Below are positions 8,831-16,237 of a stretch of DNA of 23,078 nt, piece by piece (positions within the stretch are counted from its first letter, which is position 1; each line of letters begins with the position of its first letter). Made by a program: the position numbers and the translations under genes. The notes beneath the pieces were generated by a model. It was not told where the DNA came from. It made no database searches and saw only the letters and a program-made list of their open reading frames with translations. The DNA is from an uncultured Flavobacteriales bacterium (lineage in GTDB: Bacteria; Bacteroidota; Bacteroidia; Flavobacteriales_D; Parvicellaceae), in the NCBI GenBank assembly GCA_938084875.1, contig CALKFX010000009.1, forward strand, positions 1 through 23,078, in the 5' to 3' direction.

Positions 8831-8838
8831 CAAAAATA
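8831..8838 (-). promoter_or_regulatory. Bacteroidota -7 element (TATTTTTG) for the tRNA gene
   Basis: On the minus strand the octamer TATTTTTG is a perfect match to the Bacteroidota -7 consensus TAnnTTTG, and it lies 8 nt upstream of the tRNA 5' end. Transcription would begin within a few nt of the mature end. I see no good TTTG -33 element 17-23 bp upstream. The consensus is established; its use here is inferred. Confidence 0.5.
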
Positions 8839-8883
8839 GTTTTTTTGCAATAATTATTTTAATAATTAGTTAGTTTGCATAAT

Positions 8884-11196
8884 ATGAGATGGCTCAAATA
8901 CACTTTATTTTTTTTAAATCAAATTATATTACTGGTTAATGCACAAGAATTTTCTGTAGGAACCTGGAGAGATCATTTGCCGTATTCAAAATTTAATCAA
9001 GTAGTAGAAGTAGGGAATGTCTTTTATGCAGCCACCCCATACTCTTTATTAGAATTTGACAAAATTAATAATGAAATCACCAAATTAAGTACAGTAAATG
9101 GATTAAGCGAAATTGGAATCTCTTGTATTGCAGCTAATAATTCTCACCAGTCTCTACTGATAGCTTACAACTCTAGCAATTTAGATTTGATAAAAAATGG
9201 AGAAATTACCAATATATCGTCGATTTTAAACAGCTCTATAATAGGAGATAAAACCATTTATAGTCTATACAGTCATAGTAAATATATTTATGCATGTACA
9301 GGGTTTGGTATTGTTGTAATAGACATAGATAGGAAAGAAATTAAAGACACTTATATTCTTGGAAACAACAACTCTCAAATAAAAGTTAAGGATCTTCATA
9401 TTTCACAGGACACTATTTATGCTCTTACAGAAAACGAGATTAAGTACGCTGCACTGAATAATGCATTTTTGTCTAATCCAAGCGTTTGGGATTCACATTT
9501 TCTTCCACAAGGAACAGATATTAACAATCTTGAATCTTTTTCAGACGACTTTTTTGCATTTGGCAACTCAAATATTGTCTTTAAATACTCAAATAACAAT
9601 TGGGACACAATTATTTACCAGCCCAACGAATTGTTAAGAAACTTCAAGGTTAGTGATCAGGGAATAATTACTTGCACAGAATCTTATGCGACCATTTACA
9701 ATCAAAACTTAGATACTTTAGACTTTCTATATGCTTATAATGGCAATACTGAAATATCGCCCAATGATATTATTTATAGCAGTGGTTATTATTGGATAGC
9801 AGACAACTCAAAAGGCTTTATAAGGGCTAAAAATAATTTTTCATCAGAAAAAATTGGACAAGGAGGACCTTTTAATAGTGAATGTTTTCATTTGTCATCT
9901 CAAGGTGAAAATTTATATGTTGCTGCGGGAACACCAGACGGGTCTAATTGGAATAAAACTTTTAATTGGCACGGTGTTTTCCAATTTAATAGTTCTTGGA
10001 GTTTTTACAACCAGACTAATATTCCACTAATGTTTCAAGAAATAGATACCATTTCTGACATAGTATGGACTACAGCAAATCCCAATAATGAAAATAAATT
10101 TTTAGCTTCTTCTTTTGGTGGTGGGCTTTTAAGTTTTAATGGAAATCAAATTGAAGAAAGATTCACTTTTCATAATTCATCTTTGCAAACAAGAATTGGT
10201 CAAAACGGCAATAATGTTTTTGTCGCTGGATCTTGCTATGATAATTTAGACAACTTATGGGTTGCAAATTCATTTGTCACCTCTCCATTGTCTGTTAAAA
10301 CCCCAGATGGAGTTTGGAAATCTTTTTATTGTGGGGCACTTGCATCTAACCAACTTTGTACAGATTTAGTTGTAGATAACCAGTATGGATATATTTGGAT
10401 GGTTATTAAAGGGATTGGAATATTGGTATATGATTTTAATCAAACACCTCTTGATGAAAGTGACGATAACTATAAAATTATTGGAACCAGCGCTGGTTCA
10501 GGCTCTTTACCTAGCAGCTATGTAAATACTTTAGCTATAGATAACGATGGTGAAATATGGATAGGAACAGATAAAGGACCAGTCGTTTTTTACAGTTCCT
10601 ATTCAATAATGAACGAACCCAGCTACGATGCCCAAAGTATATTAATTGAGCAAGATGGTACTTTGCAGTATCTTTTGGAGAATGAAATAATAAAAGATAT
10701 TGCAGTAGACGGAGCCAATAGAAAATGGATGGCAACTCAAGGAGGCGGACTATTCTTGCTTTCTAAAGAGGGGACAGAGACCATTTATTCTTTTTCAGAA
10801 ACCAATAGTCCATTATTCAGTGACAAAGTAAATTCATTGGCAATAAACCAAGTTTCCGGAGAAGTTTTCATAGCTACTGACAAGGGAATTCTTGGGTTTA
10901 AATCTACAGCTACATCTCCAGCGAATGAGTTTGTAAACTTAGTAGTTTATCCAAATCCTGTAAGACCAGAATATCAAGGAAATATTGCTGTAAAGGGAAT
11001 GATGAATAACTCAGAAGTTAAAATTATTGATGCAAGTGGAATTCATGTTAAAACTATTTTTTCTAATGGTGGACAGGCGGTTTGGGACGGATTAGATAAA
11101 AACAATCAAATGGTTGGAAGTGGTGTATATTATTTTTTAGCTACATCAGAAGATGGGTATTCTAAAGCCAAATCTAAAGTTCTTATAATTAGATAG
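8884..11196 (+). CDS. porZ: T9SS component PorZ-like two-beta-propeller protein
   Basis: A 770-residue secreted protein. A signal peptide (about residues 1-19, ending LVNA) is followed by GTWRDHLPY, an N-terminal block I associate with PorZ. Repeating propeller blades follow (YAATPYSLLEFD, YACTGFGIVVID, WIGTDKGPVVF, WMATQGGGLFLL, FIATDKGILGF). A C-terminal T9SS sorting-type domain occupies the last 80 residues or so (VVYPNPVRPE to KSKVLIIR). PorZ of Porphyromonas is about the same length, with two propellers and a CTD. It sits on the outer surface in the attachment complex that helps deliver anionic LPS to T9SS cargo. The start is ATG 8884; an in-frame TTG at 8875 is less likely because only the ATG puts the signal peptide at the N-terminus. 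A TTAGTTTG near-match promoter lies just upstream. It heads a run of plus-strand genes. Confidence 0.82.
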   Translation: MRWLKYTLFFLNQIILLVNAQEFSVGTWRDHLPYSKFNQVVEVGNVFYAATPYSLLEFDKINNEITKLSTVNGLSEIGISCIAANNSHQSLLIAYNSSNLDLIKNGEITNISSILNSSIIGDKTIYSLYSHSKYIYACTGFGIVVIDIDRKEIKDTYILGNNNSQIKVKDLHISQDTIYALTENEIKYAALNNAFLSNPSVWDSHFLPQGTDINNLESFSDDFFAFGNSNIVFKYSNNNWDTIIYQPNELLRNFKVSDQGIITCTESYATIYNQNLDTLDFLYAYNGNTEISPNDIIYSSGYYWIADNSKGFIRAKNNFSSEKIGQGGPFNSECFHLSSQGENLYVAAGTPDGSNWNKTFNWHGVFQFNSSWSFYNQTNIPLMFQEIDTISDIVWTTANPNNENKFLASSFGGGLLSFNGNQIEERFTFHNSSLQTRIGQNGNNVFVAGSCYDNLDNLWVANSFVTSPLSVKTPDGVWKSFYCGALASNQLCTDLVVDNQYGYIWMVIKGIGILVYDFNQTPLDESDDNYKIIGTSAGSGSLPSSYVNTLAIDNDGEIWIGTDKGPVVFYSSYSIMNEPSYDAQSILIEQDGTLQYLLENEIIKDIAVDGANRKWMATQGGGLFLLSKEGTETIYSFSETNSPLFSDKVNSLAINQVSGEVFIATDKGILGFKSTATSPANEFVNLVVYPNPVRPEYQGNIAVKGMMNNSEVKIIDASGIHVKTIFSNGGQAVWDGLDKNNQMVGSGVYYFLATSEDGYSKAKSKVLIIR

Positions 11197-11270
11197 TTTT
11201 TATCTCCTATTTGTGAATATCTATCTAAGCCAAAGGATTTAACTCCAAGCTTTAAATTTAATTTTATAAA

Positions 11271-11789
11271 ATGGTATGGTTAGATATTGTTTTATTGACT
11301 CCATTAATATGGGGAGCGTATACAGGATTCAAAAAAGGACTTATTGCCCAGATTCTAGGAATCACAAGTCTTCTAGTTGGAGTATGGATAGGAACTCAGC
11401 ACCAAGAACTTATAGAGTTCTTAATTATTGATAAAGTCCAAGAAAAATACTTATCTATAGCTTGTTTTATTATTCTTTTTTTTGGAATTATTATTCTAGG
11501 GGCAATTATTATAAAAATATCCGAAAAATTCATCAATTTTATTCAACTAAAACTATTAAATAAAATAGCTGGAGTTGTTCTGGGAATTGTTAAAATTCTT
11601 TCTTTTTTGGTAGTAATTGTTTTTATCATAGAAAGCTGGGACGTCAATAGTTTTATAATTAAAAGAGATACTAAAGAAGCATCTATTGCTTATCCAATTT
11701 TTAAAAACATTGGAAATATGGTTCTACCAACTCTAAAAGATGAAAATATTTTAGATAGTTTACCAGACCCAAATAAACTAGTTATCTAA
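11271..11789 (+). CDS. CvpA family inner-membrane protein
   Basis: A 172-residue protein with four hydrophobic segments, near residues 5-22, 24-42, 62-84 and 103-124. The N-terminal pattern is WLDIVLLTPLIWGAYTGFKKGLI, where the D and the GAYTGFKKG turn are typical of CvpA (colicin V production) proteins. The family is widespread, about 160-200 residues, and its members affect envelope integrity; the molecular role is unsettled. The hydrophilic C-terminus ends in DSLPDP, like many Bacteroidota members. It follows the porZ-like gene after 74 bp, which contain an imperfect hairpin but no clear terminator. Confidence 0.85.
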   Translation: MVWLDIVLLTPLIWGAYTGFKKGLIAQILGITSLLVGVWIGTQHQELIEFLIIDKVQEKYLSIACFIILFFGIIILGAIIIKISEKFINFIQLKLLNKIAGVVLGIVKILSFLVVIVFIIESWDVNSFIIKRDTKEASIAYPIFKNIGNMVLPTLKDENILDSLPDPNKLVI

Positions 11790-11802
11790 TTTAAAGTTTA
11801 AC

Positions 11803-11810
11803 TATATTTG
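11803..11810 (+). promoter_or_regulatory. Candidate -7 element (TATATTTG) in front of the delta' gene
   Basis: TATATTTG matches TAnnTTTG exactly and ends 4 nt before the GTG start of the delta' gene, inside a 25-bp intergenic gap. If active, the transcript would start at or next to the start codon, making a leaderless mRNA. No convincing -33 TTTG was found, so a chance match in AT-rich DNA remains possible. Confidence 0.35.
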
Positions 11811-11814
11811 AAGA

Positions 11815-12939
11815 GTGTATTTTTCAGATTTTTCAGGGCAAGACTCTACTAAAACTCAATTATTAGATTTATTTAAATCTGAAAGAGTTCCACATGCCTT
11901 ACTATTGAACGGAGAAGAGGGTTGTGGACATTTGCAATTGGCATTATCGTTTTCTTGCTTACTTCTTTGTCAAGATCCAATGCCATTAGACGCTTGTAAA
12001 AAGTGTTCATCCTGTAAAATGTTTGAAAAATACCAACACCCGGATTTACATTTTTCTTACCCAATTCACCTTTCAAAAACTGAGCATTCTGAAACTTCTG
12101 ACGATCAAAGATCTTCTTTCCTAGAGGCATTAGAAAAATACAAATGTTTGGGGAAGAAAACTTGGTATTCTAAAATGGGCAATGAGAATAAGCAAGGGGT
12201 AATTGGGGTTAAAGAAAGTCAATCTATTTTAACTAAAATCAGCCTTAAATCTTTTTTTGGAAAAGCCAAGATTCTTGTGATGTGGATGCCAGAGCTCATG
12301 AATATTCAAGCTGCTAACAAACTATTAAAACTAATTGAGGAGCCACCAGAAAACACTTATTTTATTTTTGTGTCCAACAACCAATCAAAAATACTACCTA
12401 CAATTAGTTCAAGACTTCAAAGTATTAACGTACCAAGACTTAAAGATGAAAATATTTCTGCTTTTTTAGAAGAAAAATTTCAAATAGAACCTTCTTCTGC
12501 AAAAAATATTGCTAAGATTTCTAAAGGTAATCTAAACAAGGCCATAACCACTCATTTAGATGCTGGCATTTCAGAGCTAAACAGATCTCTTTTTGTTAAT
12601 TGGATGAGACTTTGTTATTCAAGAAATATTGCAGATACAATTGACTGGGTAAACGAGTTTTCTAAAATAGGAAGAGAACAAATAAAAGATTTTATAATAT
12701 ATTCATTAGAAATGTATAGACAATGCATAATGGGGAATTACAATATGGAAATTGAAGGGGTTAGTGAGAGTGAAAGAAGTTTTTTAGAAAAATTTAAACC
12801 ATTTGTAAACCACCAAAATATCTCTGAAATTAATTCCATAATGAACGATGCTTATTACCACATGGAAAGAAATGCAAATCCTAAAATCTTAATGCTTGAT
12901 GTCTCTATAAAGCTTTACAAACTTTTGAGAACTAAATAA
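11815..12939 (+). CDS. holB: DNA polymerase III delta' subunit (clamp loader)
   Basis: A 374-residue AAA+ clamp-loader subunit. Near the N-terminus is PHALLLNGEEGCGHLQLA (26-43), a degenerate Walker A without the P-loop lysine, as expected for the non-hydrolysing delta' subunit. The zinc module has Cys52, Cys61, Cys64 and Cys67, with the same spacing as E. coli delta' (C50/59/62/65). The NKLLKLIEEPPENTYFIF block and the sensor-1/SRC-like segment TISSRLQ follow (about 162-197). The C-terminal part is helical (collar domain). The start is GTG at 11815: it gives the usual F-x-D-xx-GQ beginning, and there is no nearby in-frame ATG. The stop lies 11 bp before gldH. Confidence 0.92.
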   Translation: MYFSDFSGQDSTKTQLLDLFKSERVPHALLLNGEEGCGHLQLALSFSCLLLCQDPMPLDACKKCSSCKMFEKYQHPDLHFSYPIHLSKTEHSETSDDQRSSFLEALEKYKCLGKKTWYSKMGNENKQGVIGVKESQSILTKISLKSFFGKAKILVMWMPELMNIQAANKLLKLIEEPPENTYFIFVSNNQSKILPTISSRLQSINVPRLKDENISAFLEEKFQIEPSSAKNIAKISKGNLNKAITTHLDAGISELNRSLFVNWMRLCYSRNIADTIDWVNEFSKIGREQIKDFIIYSLEMYRQCIMGNYNMEIEGVSESERSFLEKFKPFVNHQNISEINSIMNDAYYHMERNANPKILMLDVSIKLYKLLRTK

Positions 12940-12950
12940 TATATCCTTTA

Positions 12951-13427
12951 ATGAAATTAAAATCTTTTTTAAAAATTGCAGTCTTTGGCATTCTTGTAAG
13001 TTGCAGTGACGAAAACATTATTTTCAACGATTATATTGACGTTGAAAATACCCAGTTATCCTTTAAAGACACCATTGTTTTTCAAACTAAAATCTCAGAT
13101 ACTATCAATCCTCACAATATTTTTTTGCAATTAAGAACATCTACAGATTACAAATGGTCCAATATGTTTGTTTTTTCTGAAATTTACTTCCCAAATAATA
13201 AAACAAGGACAGATACTTTTGAAGTTTTTTTGATGGACAAGAAAGGAAATTGGAATGGCGATAAATCTGGAATTGTAGTAAATTTCAACCATTCACTCTA
13301 TAAAAATATCAAGTTTCCTATTAAAGGAGATTATAAGTTTAAACTTATTCAAGCTATGAGAGATACTATTCTAAAAGATGTTATGAGTGTTGGCCTCAAA
13401 ATCACCAACCCTATTAAAAAACTATAA
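12951..13427 (+). CDS. gldH: Gliding motility lipoprotein GldH
   Basis: A 158-residue lipoprotein. The signal sequence ends in lipobox LVSC with Cys18 lipidated, followed by SDEN. The family block near the C-terminus is visible (GDYKFKLIQAMRDTILKDVMSVGLKI, residues about 126-151), as is the central WSNMFVF...FPNNKTRTDTFEVFLMD region. GldH is required for gliding and chitin utilisation in Flavobacterium johnsoniae and belongs to the Gld set that accompanies T9SS. Length fits the family. It sits 11 bp after the delta' gene, and the aminotransferase reading frame follows at once, so co-transcription is likely. Confidence 0.88.
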   Translation: MKLKSFLKIAVFGILVSCSDENIIFNDYIDVENTQLSFKDTIVFQTKISDTINPHNIFLQLRTSTDYKWSNMFVFSEIYFPNNKTRTDTFEVFLMDKKGNWNGDKSGIVVNFNHSLYKNIKFPIKGDYKFKLIQAMRDTILKDVMSVGLKITNPIKKL

Positions 13428-13443
13428 TTCTTTAAACAGTATT

Positions 13444-14592
13444 TTGAAAAAATCACTAAAGTCCAAGTTGCCCCACAATGGAACTAATATCTTTTCTTCA
13501 ATGTCTAAACTTGCTACGGAGAATAAAGCAATTAATTTATCTCAGGGATATCCAGATTTTGAAGTAGACCCTATTCTTATAAATTCTGTTTCCAAGTATA
13601 TGAAACTCGGATTCAATCAATATGCCCCAATGCCCGGAGTTTTAAGATTAAGAGAAGTAATTTCCAAGAAAATATCTAAAAACTATAATCAGCATTATAA
13701 TGAACATGAGGAAATCACAGTAACTGCTGGCGCTACTCAAGCAATTTTTACTACAATTTCTGCATTAATTCACCAAAATGATGAGGTTATTATTTTTTCT
13801 CCTGCTTTTGACTGTTACCAACCAGCTGTAGAGCTTAACGGAGGAATTTCAGTATTTATTGAGATGGAATCTCCAGATTTTAATATTAATTGGAATACAG
13901 TTGAAGAAAATATTTCTTCAAAAACAAGAATGATTATCATCAATTCTCCACAGAATCCACTGGGAACTATTTTGTCTAAAAAGGATATGACCAACTTAGA
14001 AAGAATAGCTGAAAAATACGACCTGATAATTTTAAGTGATGAAGTTTACGAACATCTAGTTTTCGACAATAAAAAACATCTTTCAATTTGCAGTTTTCCA
14101 AAACTTTTTAATAGATCTATTGCTACCTTTTCTTTTGGAAAAACATTTCATGTAACTGGCTGGAAATTAGGATATGTTGTGGCGCCTAAACAATTAATGT
14201 CTGAAATTAGAAAAGTTCACCAATTCAACGTTTTTTCTGCTAATCACCCATTACAGTTAGCGGTGGCAGATTATCTAGAGAACGAAGAACATTTTTTGAG
14301 ACTTAATGAATTCTATGAGCAAAAGAGAGATTTGTTTTTAGAAATTATTTCTGCTTCTAGATTTCAAGCCAAAGCTTGTAGTGGAACTTATTTTCAGCTC
14401 TTAAATTTTTCTTTGATTTCGGATATGCCTGATTCAGAAATGGCTAGAGACTTAACAATTAAAAATGGAATAGCTAGTATTCCAATTTCTGTTTTTTCTC
14501 ATTTTAAAAATGACGAACAGAATCTAAGATTTTGTTTTGCGAAAAAAGAGGAAACCCTTAAAAGAGCAGGAGATATTCTCGTTAAAATATAA
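13444..14592 (+). CDS. Methionine aminotransferase-like / kynurenine-aminotransferase-type PLP enzyme (YbdL family)
   Basis: A fold-type I class I/II aminotransferase of about 382 residues. Landmarks numbered from the TTG start: INLSQGYPDF (30-39), TAGATQAI (94-101), NSPQNPLG (167-174, the family NPHNPTG motif), SDEVYEH with the PLP aspartate (198-204), and SFGKTFHVTGWK with PLP-lysine at 233. The fHVTGWKLGY segment marks the YbdL/KAT subgroup, which transaminates methionine and aromatic acids, in some organisms for methionine salvage. The frame is open back to a GTG at 13387 inside gldH. I prefer TTG 13444, 16 bp after the gldH stop, because family homology begins at KLPHNGTNIFSSMS. The first ATG (13501) would remove conserved residues. 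Confidence 0.88.
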   Translation: MKKSLKSKLPHNGTNIFSSMSKLATENKAINLSQGYPDFEVDPILINSVSKYMKLGFNQYAPMPGVLRLREVISKKISKNYNQHYNEHEEITVTAGATQAIFTTISALIHQNDEVIIFSPAFDCYQPAVELNGGISVFIEMESPDFNINWNTVEENISSKTRMIIINSPQNPLGTILSKKDMTNLERIAEKYDLIILSDEVYEHLVFDNKKHLSICSFPKLFNRSIATFSFGKTFHVTGWKLGYVVAPKQLMSEIRKVHQFNVFSANHPLQLAVADYLENEEHFLRLNEFYEQKRDLFLEIISASRFQAKACSGTYFQLLNFSLISDMPDSEMARDLTIKNGIASIPISVFSHFKNDEQNLRFCFAKKEETLKRAGDILVKI

Positions 14593-14654
14593 TTATTCAC
14601 AATTCACTCTTTAAAGTTGGTTTTCTGGTAGCAATTCTACTTTTCAATTTAATC

Positions 14655-14662
14655 TATTTTTG
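14655..14662 (+). promoter_or_regulatory. Candidate -7 element (TATTTTTG) before the lytic transglycosylase gene
   Basis: TATTTTTG matches the TAnnTTTG consensus exactly and ends 5 nt before the ATG at 14668, in a 75-bp gap after the aminotransferase gene. This supports a separate promoter for the transglycosylase pair with an extremely short or absent leader. The -33 TTTG is not evident. Confidence 0.45.
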
Positions 14663-14667
14663 CTTCA

Positions 14668-15618
14668 ATGAAAAAATATTTATTTTATCTCCTATTGCTA
14701 TTGAATCTAAATTCAACAGCTCAAAATATTATAGATGTTTATTTTTTCGATGATAGCTGTAGCCATGAGATGATAGATCCTGAAATGCTGGTGGTGGAAC
14801 GTTGGGACACTTTGGCGCAATCAAAATTTTGGAAAACTATTATTACAACAACCAAAGATACTTGCGTAATAAACATTGCTAGCACAAGACAAATTTTAGA
14901 TTATATAAATAAAGATACCTGGTTTGATCTATCTGAGGAAGAAAAAAAAGCCTTTAAGGATTCAGTTATAAATTACTACTGTTTAGACACCAACACTAGA
15001 TTATATATTACTACTGGCAAAAAAGAGTTTTACCAAATAGAGCAAGTGATTCCTTCTTTAGAAACTGCAATAAATATTTTTCAAGAAAATAATGTAGACC
15101 CTTGGTTTGCACAAACTATTTTATTAATTGAAAGTCCTGCCCAATTAAAATATTCTAGGGTTGGGGCTTATGGGCCTTTTCAAATAATGAAAAGAGTTGC
15201 AAGAGACATGGGTCTTACTGTAAACAAGTATGTAGATGAAAGAAAAGATTTTAATAAATCTGCTTTCGCAGCAAGCGAATTATTAAGAACTATCTGCATC
15301 CCACAAGCCTACAGAATTTTATGCAATGTAGGCGACATTGAACCCCAAGGAGATGAATTGTGGTTCAAGCTTTTAGTTCTTCATATCTACCATGCTGGGG
15401 CAAGAAATGTAGAATCATTATTAAGCCAATTAGACCAACCTCTTCAAGGGATGGAATTAATAAAATGGATGTGGAGAAATGAATACGGAAATTTTAAAAA
15501 TGCATCACAAAATTATTCTCAAATTGCTATTGCTGCTATGCTAACTCTTAAGGATATTGTACTTTCCGATTGTGAATATATTTTCGATTGTAACGGAAAT
15601 AATTCTATTGAAAATTAA
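14668..15618 (+). CDS. Secreted lytic transglycosylase (SLT family)
   Basis: A 316-residue protein with a signal peptide (about 1-18, ending STA). A short N-terminal region (20-120) has no recognised domain. An SLT fold with family-1 motifs follows: ILLIESPAQ with catalytic Glu155, SRVGAYGPFQIM (163-174), YVDERKDFNKSAFAASELL (188-206), and HIYHAGARNV (239-248) in place of the usual AYNAG motif. Such enzymes cleave peptidoglycan between MurNAc and GlcNAc in the periplasm, leaving 1,6-anhydro-MurNAc. The pattern with PFQIM instead of LMQLMP is seen in Bacteroidota members. The TAA stop overlaps the next ATG (TAATG), so the downstream membrane protein is probably co-translated. A perfect -7 element lies just upstream. 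Confidence 0.85.
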   Translation: MKKYLFYLLLLLNLNSTAQNIIDVYFFDDSCSHEMIDPEMLVVERWDTLAQSKFWKTIITTTKDTCVINIASTRQILDYINKDTWFDLSEEEKKAFKDSVINYYCLDTNTRLYITTGKKEFYQIEQVIPSLETAINIFQENNVDPWFAQTILLIESPAQLKYSRVGAYGPFQIMKRVARDMGLTVNKYVDERKDFNKSAFAASELLRTICIPQAYRILCNVGDIEPQGDELWFKLLVLHIYHAGARNVESLLSQLDQPLQGMELIKWMWRNEYGNFKNASQNYSQIAIAAMLTLKDIVLSDCEYIFDCNGNNSIEN

Positions 15619-16232
15619 TGAACAGGGTTCTAAATCTAATCTCAAATATTTTGGTAATTGGGTTTGCATTATTGGCCTTTTTATACCATAATCAAGATTT
15701 TGGATTAGATCTAATAATATTCAAAGAAATTAACATTTTTTTTCCGATAATTTTATTATTAATTGGAGGATTTAAAAGCTTTTCTAGATGGAAAAAAATT
15801 AAATTAACGAAAGGGAAAGAAGGATTTAAAATCTCAAAATCTGGATGGCTCAAAGCTTTTACCTACGAAACTTTGCCCTTCTTTATTTTCGTTCCACTAA
15901 GTATAATTCTATTGTTTTATTTAGATATGACATTCTTTTTTGTGTTTGTTCTGTATATCCTTATTGCTGAAAGTCTATTTTTTTTGTTTTTTGGAAAAAA
16001 AGCTTTTAAGATTATTGAAAATGAACAGGCACTAATTATTTTAAATAACCAACAACATTTTCTTTTTTGGGATAAAATAAAACATATTTCATTTCGACAA
16101 AAAGGAATGATAATCTTAATGAAAACCAAACGCCAAATTTATATTGATGAGTCAGATTACGAAGATTTTCCAAACTGGAAAGAAAGTATTAAAAACCAAG
16201 CTATTTCGCAAGGAATATATATCCAGAACTAA
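15618..16232 (+). CDS. Uncharacterised four-TM membrane protein with PH-like C-terminal domain
   Basis: A 204-residue protein I do not recognise as a named family. Hydrophobic segments lie at about 8-24, 38-52, 84-101 and 104-126. A basic loop (54-80, KKIKLTKGKEG) lies between the pairs. The C-terminal soluble part (127-204) has short beta strands: IIENEQALIILN, FLFWDKIKHISF, KGMIILMKT and KRQIYIDESDYED. This strand pattern resembles bacterial PH-like modules found in small membrane proteins; that is inference from pattern only. Its ATG overlaps the transglycosylase stop by 1 bp, suggesting coupling. It converges on the DUF4837 gene with only 5 bp between stops. Confidence 0.7.
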   Translation: MNRVLNLISNILVIGFALLAFLYHNQDFGLDLIIFKEINIFFPIILLLIGGFKSFSRWKKIKLTKGKEGFKISKSGWLKAFTYETLPFFIFVPLSIILLFYLDMTFFFVFVLYILIAESLFFLFFGKKAFKIIENEQALIILNNQQHFLFWDKIKHISFRQKGMIILMKTKRQIYIDESDYEDFPNWKESIKNQAISQGIYIQN

Positions 16233-16237
16233 TGAAC

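Larger units (their letters stand above)
8551..8883. other. Intergenic region between T9SS cargo gene and porZ-like gene
   Basis: A 333-bp gap between divergent protein genes. It holds the minus-strand tRNA-Arg and its -7 element. The stretch 8551-8748 is AT-rich and should carry the promoter of the minus-strand T9SS cargo gene. The best candidate is TATTTTGT on the minus strand near 8587-8594, one base short of the TAnnTTTG spacing. No other gene, repeat or hairpin was recognised. Confidence 0.6.

Noticed and set aside
11189..11228. Inverted repeat TTAGATAG / CTATCTAA at the end of the porZ-like gene
   Set aside because: The arms are 8 bp and AT-rich with a 24-nt loop, and no T run follows. 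This is not a credible terminator and is easily explained by chance.
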